From contig NZ_PGFZ01000001.1 in NCBI RefSeq assembly GCF_002923755.1, positions 136,770-177,699 of the forward strand: 40,930 bases of DNA, written 5' to 3'. Shown one piece after another: positions 16,112 through 23,034 of this stretch (positions are counted from its first letter, which is position 1; the number at the start of each line of letters is the position of its first letter). A model generated the notes under the pieces. The model was not told the origin of the DNA. It did not search any database and saw only the letters and a list, made by a program, of their open reading frames with translations. Position numbers and translations under genes: made by a program. This DNA comes from Methylovulum psychrotolerans. Lineage in GTDB: Bacteria; Pseudomonadota; Gammaproteobacteria; Methylococcales; Methylomonadaceae.

Positions 16112-17515
16112 TCAGTTAGCCACCACAACCTGCACCACGGCGGGCTGCAATTTTTCGTATAACTCTTCAACCGACGGGTTAACCGTGTGGGCTTTGCCCC
16201 GCTTAGGGCGGGCTTGTGCGGTTTTCGGCACTAACGCCCGCAAGGCTTCGGCGCGGACAGCAAAAGCACCCTTGCCTAATAGGCTGTCGCGGTCGGTGAT
16301 GCCTTTGAGTGGCTCGTGCGGGCCTAGCGTCATGCCGATTAACTGGCCGGACGGGTCGAACACCGGGCTGCCGCTATTGTCCGCCCCCCCTAGTGAGCCG
16401 CTCATCTGCATCAACCCGCCCACACCGACCTCAGGCCTGACCACGACACTGGGGGCTACCAGCGGGTAGCCCGCCTCCACACCGTCGGTGACCGGATAAC
16501 CGAACACAAAGCAAAATTTCAGTTGCTTCGGCATGGGCATTAAGCCGGGCAGGCTCCACACTTTCGGGTAAGCTTGGGGTAAGCGCAGCAAGGCCAAGCC
16601 TTGCTCAGGCAAAACTTTCTCAACTTGGGCGGCGCGGACTTCGCCCAAGCCATTGCGCACCCAGATGTCCTTAGCCCCATTGGCGACTAAACTGGCATTG
16701 GTTACGACCCGCCGCCCTTGATCGACGACAAAGCCGTTACCGGATGTTACCGCGTTGGTGGTCAGCGGCAAGGCGGCAAAATAAGGTGCGGGCCAGCGTG
16801 AGGTAGTGGCGGCTGGCGGCGTTGGGCTGGCGGTGTCCGGCGGTGTCGCACCGGGCAAGCGGGCTAACCACGCCCGCAACGGTTTGGCCGCGTCAAGCTC
16901 GCCGTTGGCCTCGTAAGCCAGCGCGGCTTTGAGCCGCCAAACCGCGACGGCTTCGGTATCGCCCGCCGCCAAAGCCGCACGGGCGCGGAGCCGATAAATA
17001 TCGCCGTGCGGCGGGTTTTTGGCGATCCAAGCATCCAGTTCTTTTAGTGCTTGCGGGATAGCCATCCGGTCAATGAGGATTTCACTATATGCCCCCATTA
17101 ACGCGGCATCATGCGGATGGTTTTGTAACGCGGCGTTGATTTTCGCCAAGGCCGGGACAGTTTGGCCTTCGCGGTCTTCCAAATAGGCCAGCAACGCGGC
17201 GGTGTCGTTGACATCGGGGTGTTCGGCGGCGACCAGATTGGCGAAGGCGATGGTTTTTCTAAACTCCCCGGCTTGCAAATACGCCCGCACCATACCGATT
17301 TCTGCGGCCGCCGACTCGCCAAACCCGGCGGCTTTATCATAAAGCTCGGCGGCCTGTTGGGGGTGGCCGCTAGCCATTGCGGCTTGGGCGCGGGTGACCA
17401 GGTCTTGGATAACCGCCTCGGCAGGGCTGGGGTCGGCAAAGCCGGGTGCGGCCAACAGCAGGCCGGCCACTAAGGCAAGGTATCGGGGCGCGGGTTTATT
17501 CAGGGTAAAAGCCAT
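16112..17515 (-). CDS. TPR protein with degenerate trypsin-like (S1/HtrA-type) domain
   Basis: The 467-residue protein (start ATG 17515; ATG 17533 would add six residues) has a signal peptide ending near GFADP, TPR-like helical repeats (about 25-215, for example AASGHPQQAAELYDKAAGF), a proline/threonine linker, and a C-terminal trypsin-fold domain (about 240-440). The latter has SGNGFVVDQGRRVVTN, where proteases continue with the catalytic His (TNxHVV), but here the text is TNASLV. The Asp position (usually D-LALL) reads QGLALLRL, and only the serine region DNSGSPVFD is kept. Two of three triad residues are thus missing, so it is probably a binding protein rather than a protease. It is likely periplasmic. 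It is convergent with the nucleotidase. Confidence 0.85.
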   Translation of the reverse strand: MAFTLNKPAPRYLALVAGLLLAAPGFADPSPAEAVIQDLVTRAQAAMASGHPQQAAELYDKAAGFGESAAAEIGMVRAYLQAGEFRKTIAFANLVAAEHPDVNDTAALLAYLEDREGQTVPALAKINAALQNHPHDAALMGAYSEILIDRMAIPQALKELDAWIAKNPPHGDIYRLRARAALAAGDTEAVAVWRLKAALAYEANGELDAAKPLRAWLARLPGATPPDTASPTPPAATTSRWPAPYFAALPLTTNAVTSGNGFVVDQGRRVVTNASLVANGAKDIWVRNGLGEVRAAQVEKVLPEQGLALLRLPQAYPKVWSLPGLMPMPKQLKFCFVFGYPVTDGVEAGYPLVAPSVVVRPEVGVGGLMQMSGSLGGADNSGSPVFDPSGQLIGMTLGPHEPLKGITDRDSLLGKGAFAVRAEALRALVPKTAQARPKRGKAHTVNPSVEELYEKLQPAVVQVVVAN

Positions 17516-17533
17516 TAGCGGGAATTCCATCAT

Positions 17534-18004
17534 CGGGGTTAAAGGCGGCGGGCGTTTAAGGCCCGACGTATCAGCCTTAACATTATGGCATTGCCTTTAG
17601 ACAGTTATGTGACAAGGCTTAACGGGGCGGGGGGCGGATTAGGGTGTGGATAGCAAGCGTATAATCGCGTAGTAATTGGGCTGCCATTCGGCTGTAAACA
17701 AAACCCGAAACGTTTCTTCTTTCATGCTTGGAAAAGTTTATCAGGCGGTGTATCGGCGGTAATCAGTGCGGAGATCAGAATACAGGTGTCTAAAACTATT
17801 CCCTTGACTTGGTTTAACAGTTTAGGTTTCTGGACAGGTAAATTATCTGACGGGTATTGCGTAAATTATAGGATGTGCTAAATTTCGCTAAGTTTATAAA
17901 AGAAAAGAGCTATATGTTTTTAAAATAACTATGGGCAAACGGATGACGCAATATCTTGCATTATTTAGGCTGTCTGCATTACGTTGCGCATTAAGGAGAG
18001 GATA
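17534..18004. other. Intergenic region with a toxin-gene fragment
   Basis: Apart from the PIN-domain fragment at 17722-17820 described separately, the stretch holds no gene. The right half (from about 17830) becomes AT-rich, the composition shift that marks the entry into the accessory patch. The promoter of the following small gene is not obvious. Confidence 0.35.
17722..17820 (-). pseudogene. Fragment of a PIN-domain (VapC/PIN_3-type) toxin gene
   Basis: On the minus strand 17820-17722 reads LLNQVKGIVLDTCILISALI then TADTPPDKLFQA and a stop. The pattern hydrophobic-V-L-D-T-[NC]-[IV]-L-[IV]-SAL, followed by PP-[DA]-[KR]-L, is the N-terminus of PIN_3-type toxins, with the first metal-binding Asp retained. 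Only about 30 codons survive and no downstream PIN motifs are legible, so it is a remnant. Confidence 0.5.
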
Positions 18005-18391
18005 ATGGGTAAATACGGAATAGCGGCTAAACATGCTGTAATGTTAGTCGCAGAAGGGCTGGATAAAAACCCTCGTTCCGCTTGGGAAAAAGTTATATTG
18101 AAGGACTTTCAAGATTCAAAATCCTCCCAAGATAAGAATTGTCCAAAATCCACTTTTCTTGCTTTATGTGAGGCTGGCCTTGTTCAAGGGATTGTTGCGG
18201 GAAGTTATACGGGTTCAGTAAAAAACAAGAAATATGCACTCAACGCAGTAGGGCACTTAAAAACAAACCCTGAACTTGTGGCAGATGAAAATAAGCTTTG
18301 GATGCTAGCAATTGAAGGCAAGGATATAAAAGAAAATTCGCAAATGGATGTTGTCATCACGTTATGGTCTGAAGGTTTGATTAAACGATAA
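18005..18391 (+). CDS. Small conserved protein of unknown function (DUF6979-like)
   Basis: This 128-residue soluble protein begins MGKYGIAAKHAVMLVAEGL and contains SAWEKVILKDF, SSQDKNCPKSTFLALCEAGL and NSQMDVVITLWSEGLI. I recall this pattern as the DUF6979 family, found sporadically in bacteria with no known function; that name should be checked. The ATG at 18005 is preceded by AAGGAGAG at ideal distance, which decides the start over a TTG at 17984. The gene is more AT-rich than its neighbours, flanked by REP palindromes and a toxin remnant, so horizontal acquisition is likely. No signal peptide or membrane segment is present. Confidence 0.8.
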   Translation: MGKYGIAAKHAVMLVAEGLDKNPRSAWEKVILKDFQDSKSSQDKNCPKSTFLALCEAGLVQGIVAGSYTGSVKNKKYALNAVGHLKTNPELVADENKLWMLAIEGKDIKENSQMDVVITLWSEGLIKR

Positions 18392-18407
18392 TTTATGTTG
18401 GGCTGTT

Positions 18408-18548
18408 GTAGGGTACGCTGTGCGTACCTTTTTCCGGCAATAGGGTGTTGTTACAAATCAACGCTCTTTTTAGTATTCGTGGATAGATAACCGCATTTTT
18501 GTCCGTCTTTGGGATATTCGGCTAAATGGTACGCGCAGCGTACCCTAC
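18408..18548. repeat. REP pair upstream of the RAYT gene
   Basis: GTAGGGTACGC-TGT-GCGTACC (18408-18427) folds into a 7-bp stem and is followed by a T5 run. The same unit in inverted orientation (GGTACGCGCAGCGTACCCTAC) is at 18528-18548, 19 bp before the RAYT start. Together they form an inverted REP pair (BIME-like). Recognition by the adjacent RAYT is expected from family knowledge. Confidence 0.8.
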
Positions 18549-18567
18549 ATTTGAGTGATTTTTGCTT

Positions 18568-19131
18568 ATGTCTGATTATCGGCGGGCTTATGTGCCGGGC
18601 GGTTCGTTTTTTTTCACGGTGGTGACTGAACGTCGTGCGCCGATATTTCGCGCCGAAACTGCCCGCATGTTTTTGGGTACGGCATTACGCGATTGCCGCC
18701 GGAATTGGCCATTTCGTTTGGATGCTTTGGTTTTGCTGGACGAACATTGTCATGCAATATGGACATTACCCGAAGGTGACACCCGCTATTCGGCGCGGTG
18801 GGGCTTCATCAAAAAGGAATTTACCAAGGCATGGTTGGCGGTGGAAGGACACGAACAAGCATGTAGCTCATCACGGTTAAAACAACGGCGGCGCGGCGTA
18901 TGGCAACGCCGTTTCTGGGAACACGCCCTTCGCGATGAAAACGACTACGCCCGACATTTTGATTATGTGCATTACAATCCGGTGAAACACGGTTATGTCG
19001 AACGTGTGCAAGATTGGCCTTATTCAACTTTCCATCGTTATGTAAAACAAGGCGTTTATGATACCGATTGGGGTGGTGGAAATTTTGACACATCGGTATT
19101 TGATGATTTGGATACCACCGCAATGGAGTAG
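18568..19131 (+). CDS. REP-associated tyrosine transposase (RAYT, Y1_Tnp / TnpA_REP)
   Basis: RAYTs are HUH single-strand endonucleases that recognise and cut REP hairpins. The 187-residue product starts MSDYRRAYVPGGSFFFTVVT, typical for the family. The metal-binding HUH motif appears as DEHCHAIWTLP (about 55-65), followed by FIKKEFTKAWL, a basic stretch, and FWEHALRDENDYARHFDYVH with YNPVKHGYV, where the catalytic tyrosine and helix are expected. The ATG at 18568 is chosen over a TTG at 18562. The gene lies between inverted REP copies, and its own TAG stop codon (19129-19131) is inside the downstream REP. It looks intact and potentially active. Confidence 0.92.
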   Translation: MSDYRRAYVPGGSFFFTVVTERRAPIFRAETARMFLGTALRDCRRNWPFRLDALVLLDEHCHAIWTLPEGDTRYSARWGFIKKEFTKAWLAVEGHEQACSSSRLKQRRRGVWQRRFWEHALRDENDYARHFDYVHYNPVKHGYVERVQDWPYSTFHRYVKQGVYDTDWGGGNFDTSVFDDLDTTAME

Positions 19132-19258
19132 GGTACGCTGTACTCTCAGGGGCATAAATGCGTACCTTTTGCACTGATTTTTATGAGGATTTTTTAAAGG
19201 TACGCACAGCGTACCCTACGGTGAATTGTAAAAGCCGAAAGCTGGCCGTTCACAGTAT
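19128..19258. repeat. REP pair overlapping the RAYT stop codon
   Basis: The left unit GTAGGGTACGC starts at 19128 and contains the RAYT stop. It pairs with GCGTACCCTAC ending at 19219. The inner stem GCGTACC (19160-19166) / GGTACGC (19199-19205) closes a 32-nt loop. A tail (GGTGAATTGTAAAAGCCGAA) follows to about 19258. A near-identical copy with an inverted loop lies at 34982-35112. Confidence 0.85.
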
Positions 19259-19278
19259 ATTTACCTAATATACCTCGC

Positions 19279-19416
19279 CCATTTTGAAAGCCGTAGTTTC
19301 AATGGGTGGCCGAGGATTAACCGTTCGCCTGTCCCCAGGCTGGAGCTTGTCGAAGGGTTCACCACGAACGGATTAACTGGCAACGTCCTTAAGTTAAACT
19401 ACGGATTTCAATATGG
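19279..19416. repeat. Nested palindrome
   Basis: The outer arms of 21 bp (19279-19299 and 19396-19416, built on TTGAAA-GCCGTAGTTT and its complement, few mismatches) enclose an inner pair CCGTTCG (19321-19327) / CGAACGG (19365-19371). The inner part has the GAGCTTGTCGAAGGGTTCA unit that is dispersed in many bacterial genomes. No coding capacity. Confidence 0.6.
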
Positions 19417-19441
19417 ACGGGGTTTATCAAATTTCTTAAAA

Positions 19442-19462
19442 GGTACGCGCAGCGTACCCTAC
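19442..19462. repeat. Solo REP unit
   Basis: GGTACGCGCAGCGTACCCTAC is identical to the unit at 18528-18548 and in the same orientation. It lies 45 bp upstream of the next small gene. Confidence 0.8.
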
Positions 19463-19506
19463 ATGTTACTGCATTACGTTAGGAGTCAACCAAAAGGGGA
19501 TAAGCT

Positions 19507-19998
19507 TTGGGGAATTCGTTCACTACAATGGTCAGGGAGTACCTTTCAAGGCTAGAAGTCCCGTTGGTCGGGGCGTTGCAAAAGTTGGTACAGTATAAGT
19601 ACCCAAAAGAAGTCTATGCACTGGCATTCGAAATATTTAGCGATGGTTTTACATCCCAATTTCCCGCGCGTGTTTTCTTCATGGATCGTACAAATACCGA
19701 GTGCTTTTTGTATGAAAACGGAGTGGCAAAGTACCCATCCCCAATTGATCCAAATATTTTGGAAGTTGAGTATGTGTATCCACAGGAAATTGAAGAAGAG
19801 TTTGCCGCGAAAGATCCAGAGCTTGACCCTTGGAATATTGCAACCCTCGAATTTATTGCCTGGTTCTATTCCTGCTGGACTAAGGCGGGAGGAAAGAATT
19901 TCCCTTTGGTTGCTACCATCGCACATCATGATTCATCAAGAGAATTCAATCTTATAACTGGTCAATGGCAAGAGTCCTATGCGCAATTTAACGCCTAA
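19507..19998 (+). CDS. Small protein of unknown function (possible integron-cassette gene)
   Basis: This soluble 163-residue protein has no recognised domain. The N-terminal half has TMVREYLSRLEVPLVGALQK, and the C-terminal half an acidic, aromatic-rich stretch (QEIEEEFAAKDPELDPWNI, then FIAWFYSCWTKAGG). The size and composition would suit an immunity- or SMI1-like protein, but I cannot support a family. The start is a TTG at 19507 preceded by AAAAGGGGA at good distance; the ATG at 19528 lacks this. The gene is AT-rich relative to its neighbours. The stop codon overlaps a GCCTAAC motif and the upstream region ends in CGTTAGGA, the two half-signals expected around an integron gene cassette, so it was probably acquired that way. 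Confidence 0.72.
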   Translation: MGNSFTTMVREYLSRLEVPLVGALQKLVQYKYPKEVYALAFEIFSDGFTSQFPARVFFMDRTNTECFLYENGVAKYPSPIDPNILEVEYVYPQEIEEEFAAKDPELDPWNIATLEFIAWFYSCWTKAGGKNFPLVATIAHHDSSREFNLITGQWQESYAQFNA

Positions 19999-20040
19999 CA
20001 AGTCGGTCAAAGGCTGCCCGCCGTTCCGCTGGCGAAGTTG
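19993..20040 (+). other. attC-like (integron recombination site) remnant
   Basis: GCCTAAC (19993-19999) fits the RYYYAAC box of attC sites and is followed by AAGTCGGTCAAAGGC, as in many chromosomal attC sites, and a CGCC/GGCG stem (20019-20034). The matching GTTRRRY end is missing downstream, so the site would be truncated. No integrase gene is in the window. Confidence 0.35.
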
Positions 20041-20141
20041 GTTTTTTTGTCACAGGTAAGCGGCTTCGTTGTAGGCCATCAAGAGGTAGCCCTTTACCGT
20101 AACCTTGGGCATAAGGGTCTGCATTGGGAGCTTGTCGTGAC

Positions 20142-20295
20142 CTTAGAAACGTGCATGAAATTAAGTAGGCGTTCTATTGCACGGGGTCCCGGCTCTAAGT
20201 CTTTGGGCGAAGCCGAAGAGCCGCTCCCTTCGGCTTCGCTCAGGGAACGGCTCTTCGTCTCTACAACGGATTTTTATTTTGTACGCGTTTCTTAG
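20142..20295. repeat. Family A repeat, diverged copy A4
   Basis: The left end CTTAGAAACGTGCATGAAAT (20142) and right end TTTTGTACGCGTTTCTTAG (ending 20295) are imperfect inverted repeats of family A. The interior shares AAGTAGGCGTTCTATTGCAC with other copies but then carries TTCGGCTTCGCTCAGGG palindromes instead of the G-rich core. Its right end covers the stop codon of the cytochrome peroxidase gene. Confidence 0.7.
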
Positions 20296-21296
20296 TTAAA
20301 GGTTTTACCAGGTGTGCCGGGCAGTTGTGGCATGGTTTGTTTTGGGAATTCGCCAGTCAGGGCGTTCAGGAACGCGGTGATGTCGGCGACATCGTCTTTA
20401 GACAGGTCTTTGCCTAATTGGACTTTTGCCATGACGGTGACAGCTTGCTCTAGGGTTTTAACCGAGCCGTTATGGAAATACGGGGCGGTCAAGGCGATGT
20501 TGCGTAAGGTGGGCACTTTAAACAAATGCGCGTCGGCTTCGTTTTTGGTCACTTCGGCTAAGCCTTGGTCTTTTTTGAAGTGGTATTGGGCTTCAAAATA
20601 ATCGTTGCCGATGACCGGGAAGCGTTGGAACGCGCCGCCGCCGTTTAAGGCCGGGCCGCTATGGCAACCGGTACAGCCGAGTTCTTCCATTTTGGTCATG
20701 CCGCTGACTTGTTGGGTGGTCAGGGCGGCTTTGTTGCCGTTGACGTATTGGTCGTAAGGGCTGTTAGGGGTGATTAAGGTACGTTCGTAAGCGGCAATGG
20801 CTTTGGTGGCGTTATCTTTAGAGATGGCATCTTTACCGAAGGCTTGTTCAAAAGCTTTGTCGTAGCCTTCGATGGCTTTCAGGCGGGCGACGACATCATC
20901 CCAGCTTTTCATGCCCATTTCGATGGGGTTGGTAACGGGGCCGGCGGCTTGGGCTTCTAGACTGGGGGCGCGGCCATCCCAGAATTGGACGCTGTTAAAC
21001 GCGGAGTTCCAGACGGTCGGGGCGCTGCGGCCACCGGTTTGGCCGTGGACACCCATAGAGTTGGGGCGGTTGTCTTCGCCGCCTAGCATGGTGTTATGGC
21101 AAGACGAGCAGGACACGGTGCCGGTTGAGGACAGGCGCGGGTCGTGGTAGAGCATTTTGCCCAATTCGACTTTTTCTGGGGTAGTGGGGTTGTCGGCAGG
21201 GGCGGGGGCTTCGGTCGGCAGGGTTTCCCAAGCGTTGGCGACTGACAGCGAACCTGCCAGGGCGAGTGCGGAAACCAATAAGCGAATTTTAAACAT
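20292..21296 (-). CDS. Di-haem cytochrome c peroxidase (CcpA/MauG family)
   Basis: This periplasmic enzyme of 334 residues reduces hydrogen peroxide with electrons from small c-type cytochromes. It has a signal peptide (cleavage near VANA-W, about residue 22) and two haem-binding motifs, CSSCH (63-67) and CTGCH (208-212), with the family blocks GRSAPTVWNSAF, QFWDGRA, EMGMKSWDDV and KVPTLRNIALTAPYFHNGS. The start at 21296 is decided by GGAGGATAC directly before the ATG; a longer frame to 21362 has no such site. A promoter-like sequence lies at 21386-21415. Family A repeat A4 abuts and overlaps the stop codon. MauG-type maturases share the fold, but the length and motifs favour a peroxidase. 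Confidence 0.93.
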   Translation of the reverse strand: MFKIRLLVSALALAGSLSVANAWETLPTEAPAPADNPTTPEKVELGKMLYHDPRLSSTGTVSCSSCHNTMLGGEDNRPNSMGVHGQTGGRSAPTVWNSAFNSVQFWDGRAPSLEAQAAGPVTNPIEMGMKSWDDVVARLKAIEGYDKAFEQAFGKDAISKDNATKAIAAYERTLITPNSPYDQYVNGNKAALTTQQVSGMTKMEELGCTGCHSGPALNGGGAFQRFPVIGNDYFEAQYHFKKDQGLAEVTKNEADAHLFKVPTLRNIALTAPYFHNGSVKTLEQAVTVMAKVQLGKDLSKDDVADITAFLNALTGEFPKQTMPQLPGTPGKTFN

Positions 21297-21385
21297 GTAT
21301 CCTCCAAATATTATTTTTATGGTTGGTGAAAGGGCCATTAACCAGCCCTTGCGGTAAAACAAGGTATAAATGGCCCATGAAACGT

Positions 21386-21415
21386 ATTATACCTGCTTGG
21401 ATTGTAAAATATTAA
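21386..21415 (-). promoter_or_regulatory. Predicted promoter of the cytochrome c peroxidase gene
   Basis: On the minus strand a perfect -10 TATAAT (21391-21386) is preceded by TTAATA (21415-21410) with an 18-bp spacer. The -35 is weak (4 of 6 matches). It lies 90 bp upstream of the start codon. Confidence 0.5.
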
Positions 21416-21585
21416 CCGGGTTAGGTACAATCAAATTACGGTTACAGGCGATTTGCTTTAGCTTTGGCTCACATTACGTTTTGAGGGCATAGGCAAATAA
21501 GGCGTTAAACCCGATTAGGATCGTACATAAAATTAAGTAGGCGGTTCCATTGCACCTCAGCGTGTTAAACCCCACCCCAGCCCTC

Positions 21586-22905
21586 CTTACAAGTGTAGGT
21601 TTTCTTACCCTCCACCCCCTTCTGCGTAAATAGCCAAAGTCACGCCGTTGATTTCCGTCAAACCGGGCCATGCCTCAGGCCGCCCCGGTTTGACGGGCAG
21701 GAGTTGGTGGTTCAGCAAGGCGGCGACAATCAAAGACCAACCGTGTTGGAAAATGCCGACCATCCGCCAGCGCTTCCCTTGTCGCCGTGCCGCACCCGGC
21801 ACTGATGGTTCCTTGATGTCCAACGGCGTGTCGGCTCCGGCCTCGGCTTCGCCACCGACGGAAAGCAGCCACCAGGTGGCGATGGCAATGGCCATCCACA
21901 GCCGCTCCGCCCGCGCCGGATCATCCATGCGCGTATGTTGCCATTGCCAACCGCCCCGCTTGCTGTGCTTGAAGCCCTGTTCTATCCATGCCCTCAAACC
22001 GTACCAGCAGGCGTCGGCGCATTCGGGCGCCAGATCGGTCAGCACCAGCCACGGGCCGTTGTGCCCTTCGCCCCAACAGCCCAACAACGTGCAGGGCAAC
22101 TGTGTCTTTTTGCCGCTGAACGCGGTGCCGCGCCCCTGCCAACGGCGGCCTTCCGCAGGCACCAAACTGCAAAAGGGATGCCAGCGGCACCAGCCTTCGG
22201 GACGGAACGAACCTTGGACATTGACGCGCAGGAACGGATGCCATTTCAGTTCCACGATGGCCCCGAACAGCCATTTCGCGTATAAGCCCCGGTCGGCCAG
22301 CACGATGACCGTCCAGCCCTCCGGCAACAGTCCCCGGAAACGCCCCAACAACGCCAGCCATTCCGGTTTCCAGGCGTGTTTCTCCGTGGCTTTCAGCACC
22401 TTCCAGGCGATCGGCACGGCACAGCCACGGTACACGACACTGATGGCCAGCACGGTGAACCGATCCCCCAGGCTCGTCGCATCCATGGCGATGGCGAGCT
22501 GGCGGCCTGCCCAGCCGTCCAATACCCAGGCCAGCCACGGCGCCCAACACTCGGTGACGCAAAGGTCGGCACGCCGCCGCCCCGATTTCGCGCCCGCTTC
22601 CCGATAGGTGTCACGCAACCTTTCACGCAGCGTGTTGTACTTTTGCCCCAGCAGCGGCGACAACACGTCGGCCACGGCGGTCAGGCTGCATGAACGCGCG
22701 ACGACCATGCCAAAACTCCACAACGCCAAGCCCAATGCCTGTGGCTTGCTGAGGGACGGAAAATGCATGGCAATCGTGTCGATCCATTGGTATAGTTCTG
22801 GATGGCGGGGCATGGCGGCACCTTCGGTAAACGGATGTTGATGACACTCATCAATTTACTCTCAACGCTTTGCCCCGTCACTTTTTAAAAACCTACACTT
22901 GTAAG
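21586..22905 (-). mobile_element. IS4-family insertion sequence (complete)
   Basis: This 1320-bp element has perfect 18-bp terminal inverted repeats (CTTACAAGTGTAGGTTTT at 21586-21603, its complement at 22888-22905) and an 11-bp direct target duplication CCCCAGCCCTC (21575-21585 and 22906-22916). It carries one transposase gene and no passenger. The intact ends, clean duplication and full-length gene point to a recent insertion. Confidence 0.93.
21605..22813 (-). CDS. IS4-family DDE transposase
   Basis: The 402-residue transposase has the DDE catalytic residues in AMDATSL (about 109-115, first Asp), VLADRGLYAKWL (about 172-183, second Asp) and a textbook YREK signature Y-GL-R-AWI-E-QGFKHS-K (about 269-283, Glu). 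These place it in the IS4 family. The gene fills the insertion sequence, with its stop codon two bases inside the left inverted repeat. The frame is uninterrupted, so it is probably functional. Base composition is GC-rich. A 319-codon frame on the opposite strand is an antisense shadow. Confidence 0.94.
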   Translation of the reverse strand: MPRHPELYQWIDTIAMHFPSLSKPQALGLALWSFGMVVARSCSLTAVADVLSPLLGQKYNTLRERLRDTYREAGAKSGRRRADLCVTECWAPWLAWVLDGWAGRQLAIAMDATSLGDRFTVLAISVVYRGCAVPIAWKVLKATEKHAWKPEWLALLGRFRGLLPEGWTVIVLADRGLYAKWLFGAIVELKWHPFLRVNVQGSFRPEGWCRWHPFCSLVPAEGRRWQGRGTAFSGKKTQLPCTLLGCWGEGHNGPWLVLTDLAPECADACWYGLRAWIEQGFKHSKRGGWQWQHTRMDDPARAERLWMAIAIATWWLLSVGGEAEAGADTPLDIKEPSVPGAARRQGKRWRMVGIFQHGWSLIVAALLNHQLLPVKPGRPEAWPGLTEINGVTLAIYAEGGGG

Positions 22906-23034
22906 CCCCAGCCCTCCCCTTCGCAGGGGAGGGAGCTTATGCCTTCCCCGTCGTACAGGCGAAAATCAGGAGGGAGGGGTTGCCGTACTTTCGCTTCTAC
23001 TACAGATTTATTTCATGCACGTTCCTTATCGCGT

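Larger units (their letters stand above)
21516..23028. repeat. Family A repeat A3 interrupted by an IS4-family element
   Basis: The left part (21516-21585: AGGATCGTACATAAAATTAA, GGCGGTTCCATTGCA, CGTGTTAAACCCC) and right part (22906-23028, ending TTTCATGCACGTTCCTTA) together make one family A element. It is split at 21586 by the insertion sequence. The insertion point is inside the C-rich G-quadruplex-type core. Removing the IS and one copy of the 11-bp duplication restores an element of about 180 bp. Confidence 0.85.

Noticed and set aside
21648-22607. A 319-codon open frame on the plus strand
   Set aside because: It lies fully antisense to the intact IS4 transposase, has no family features, and its length is explained by GC-rich codon mirroring.
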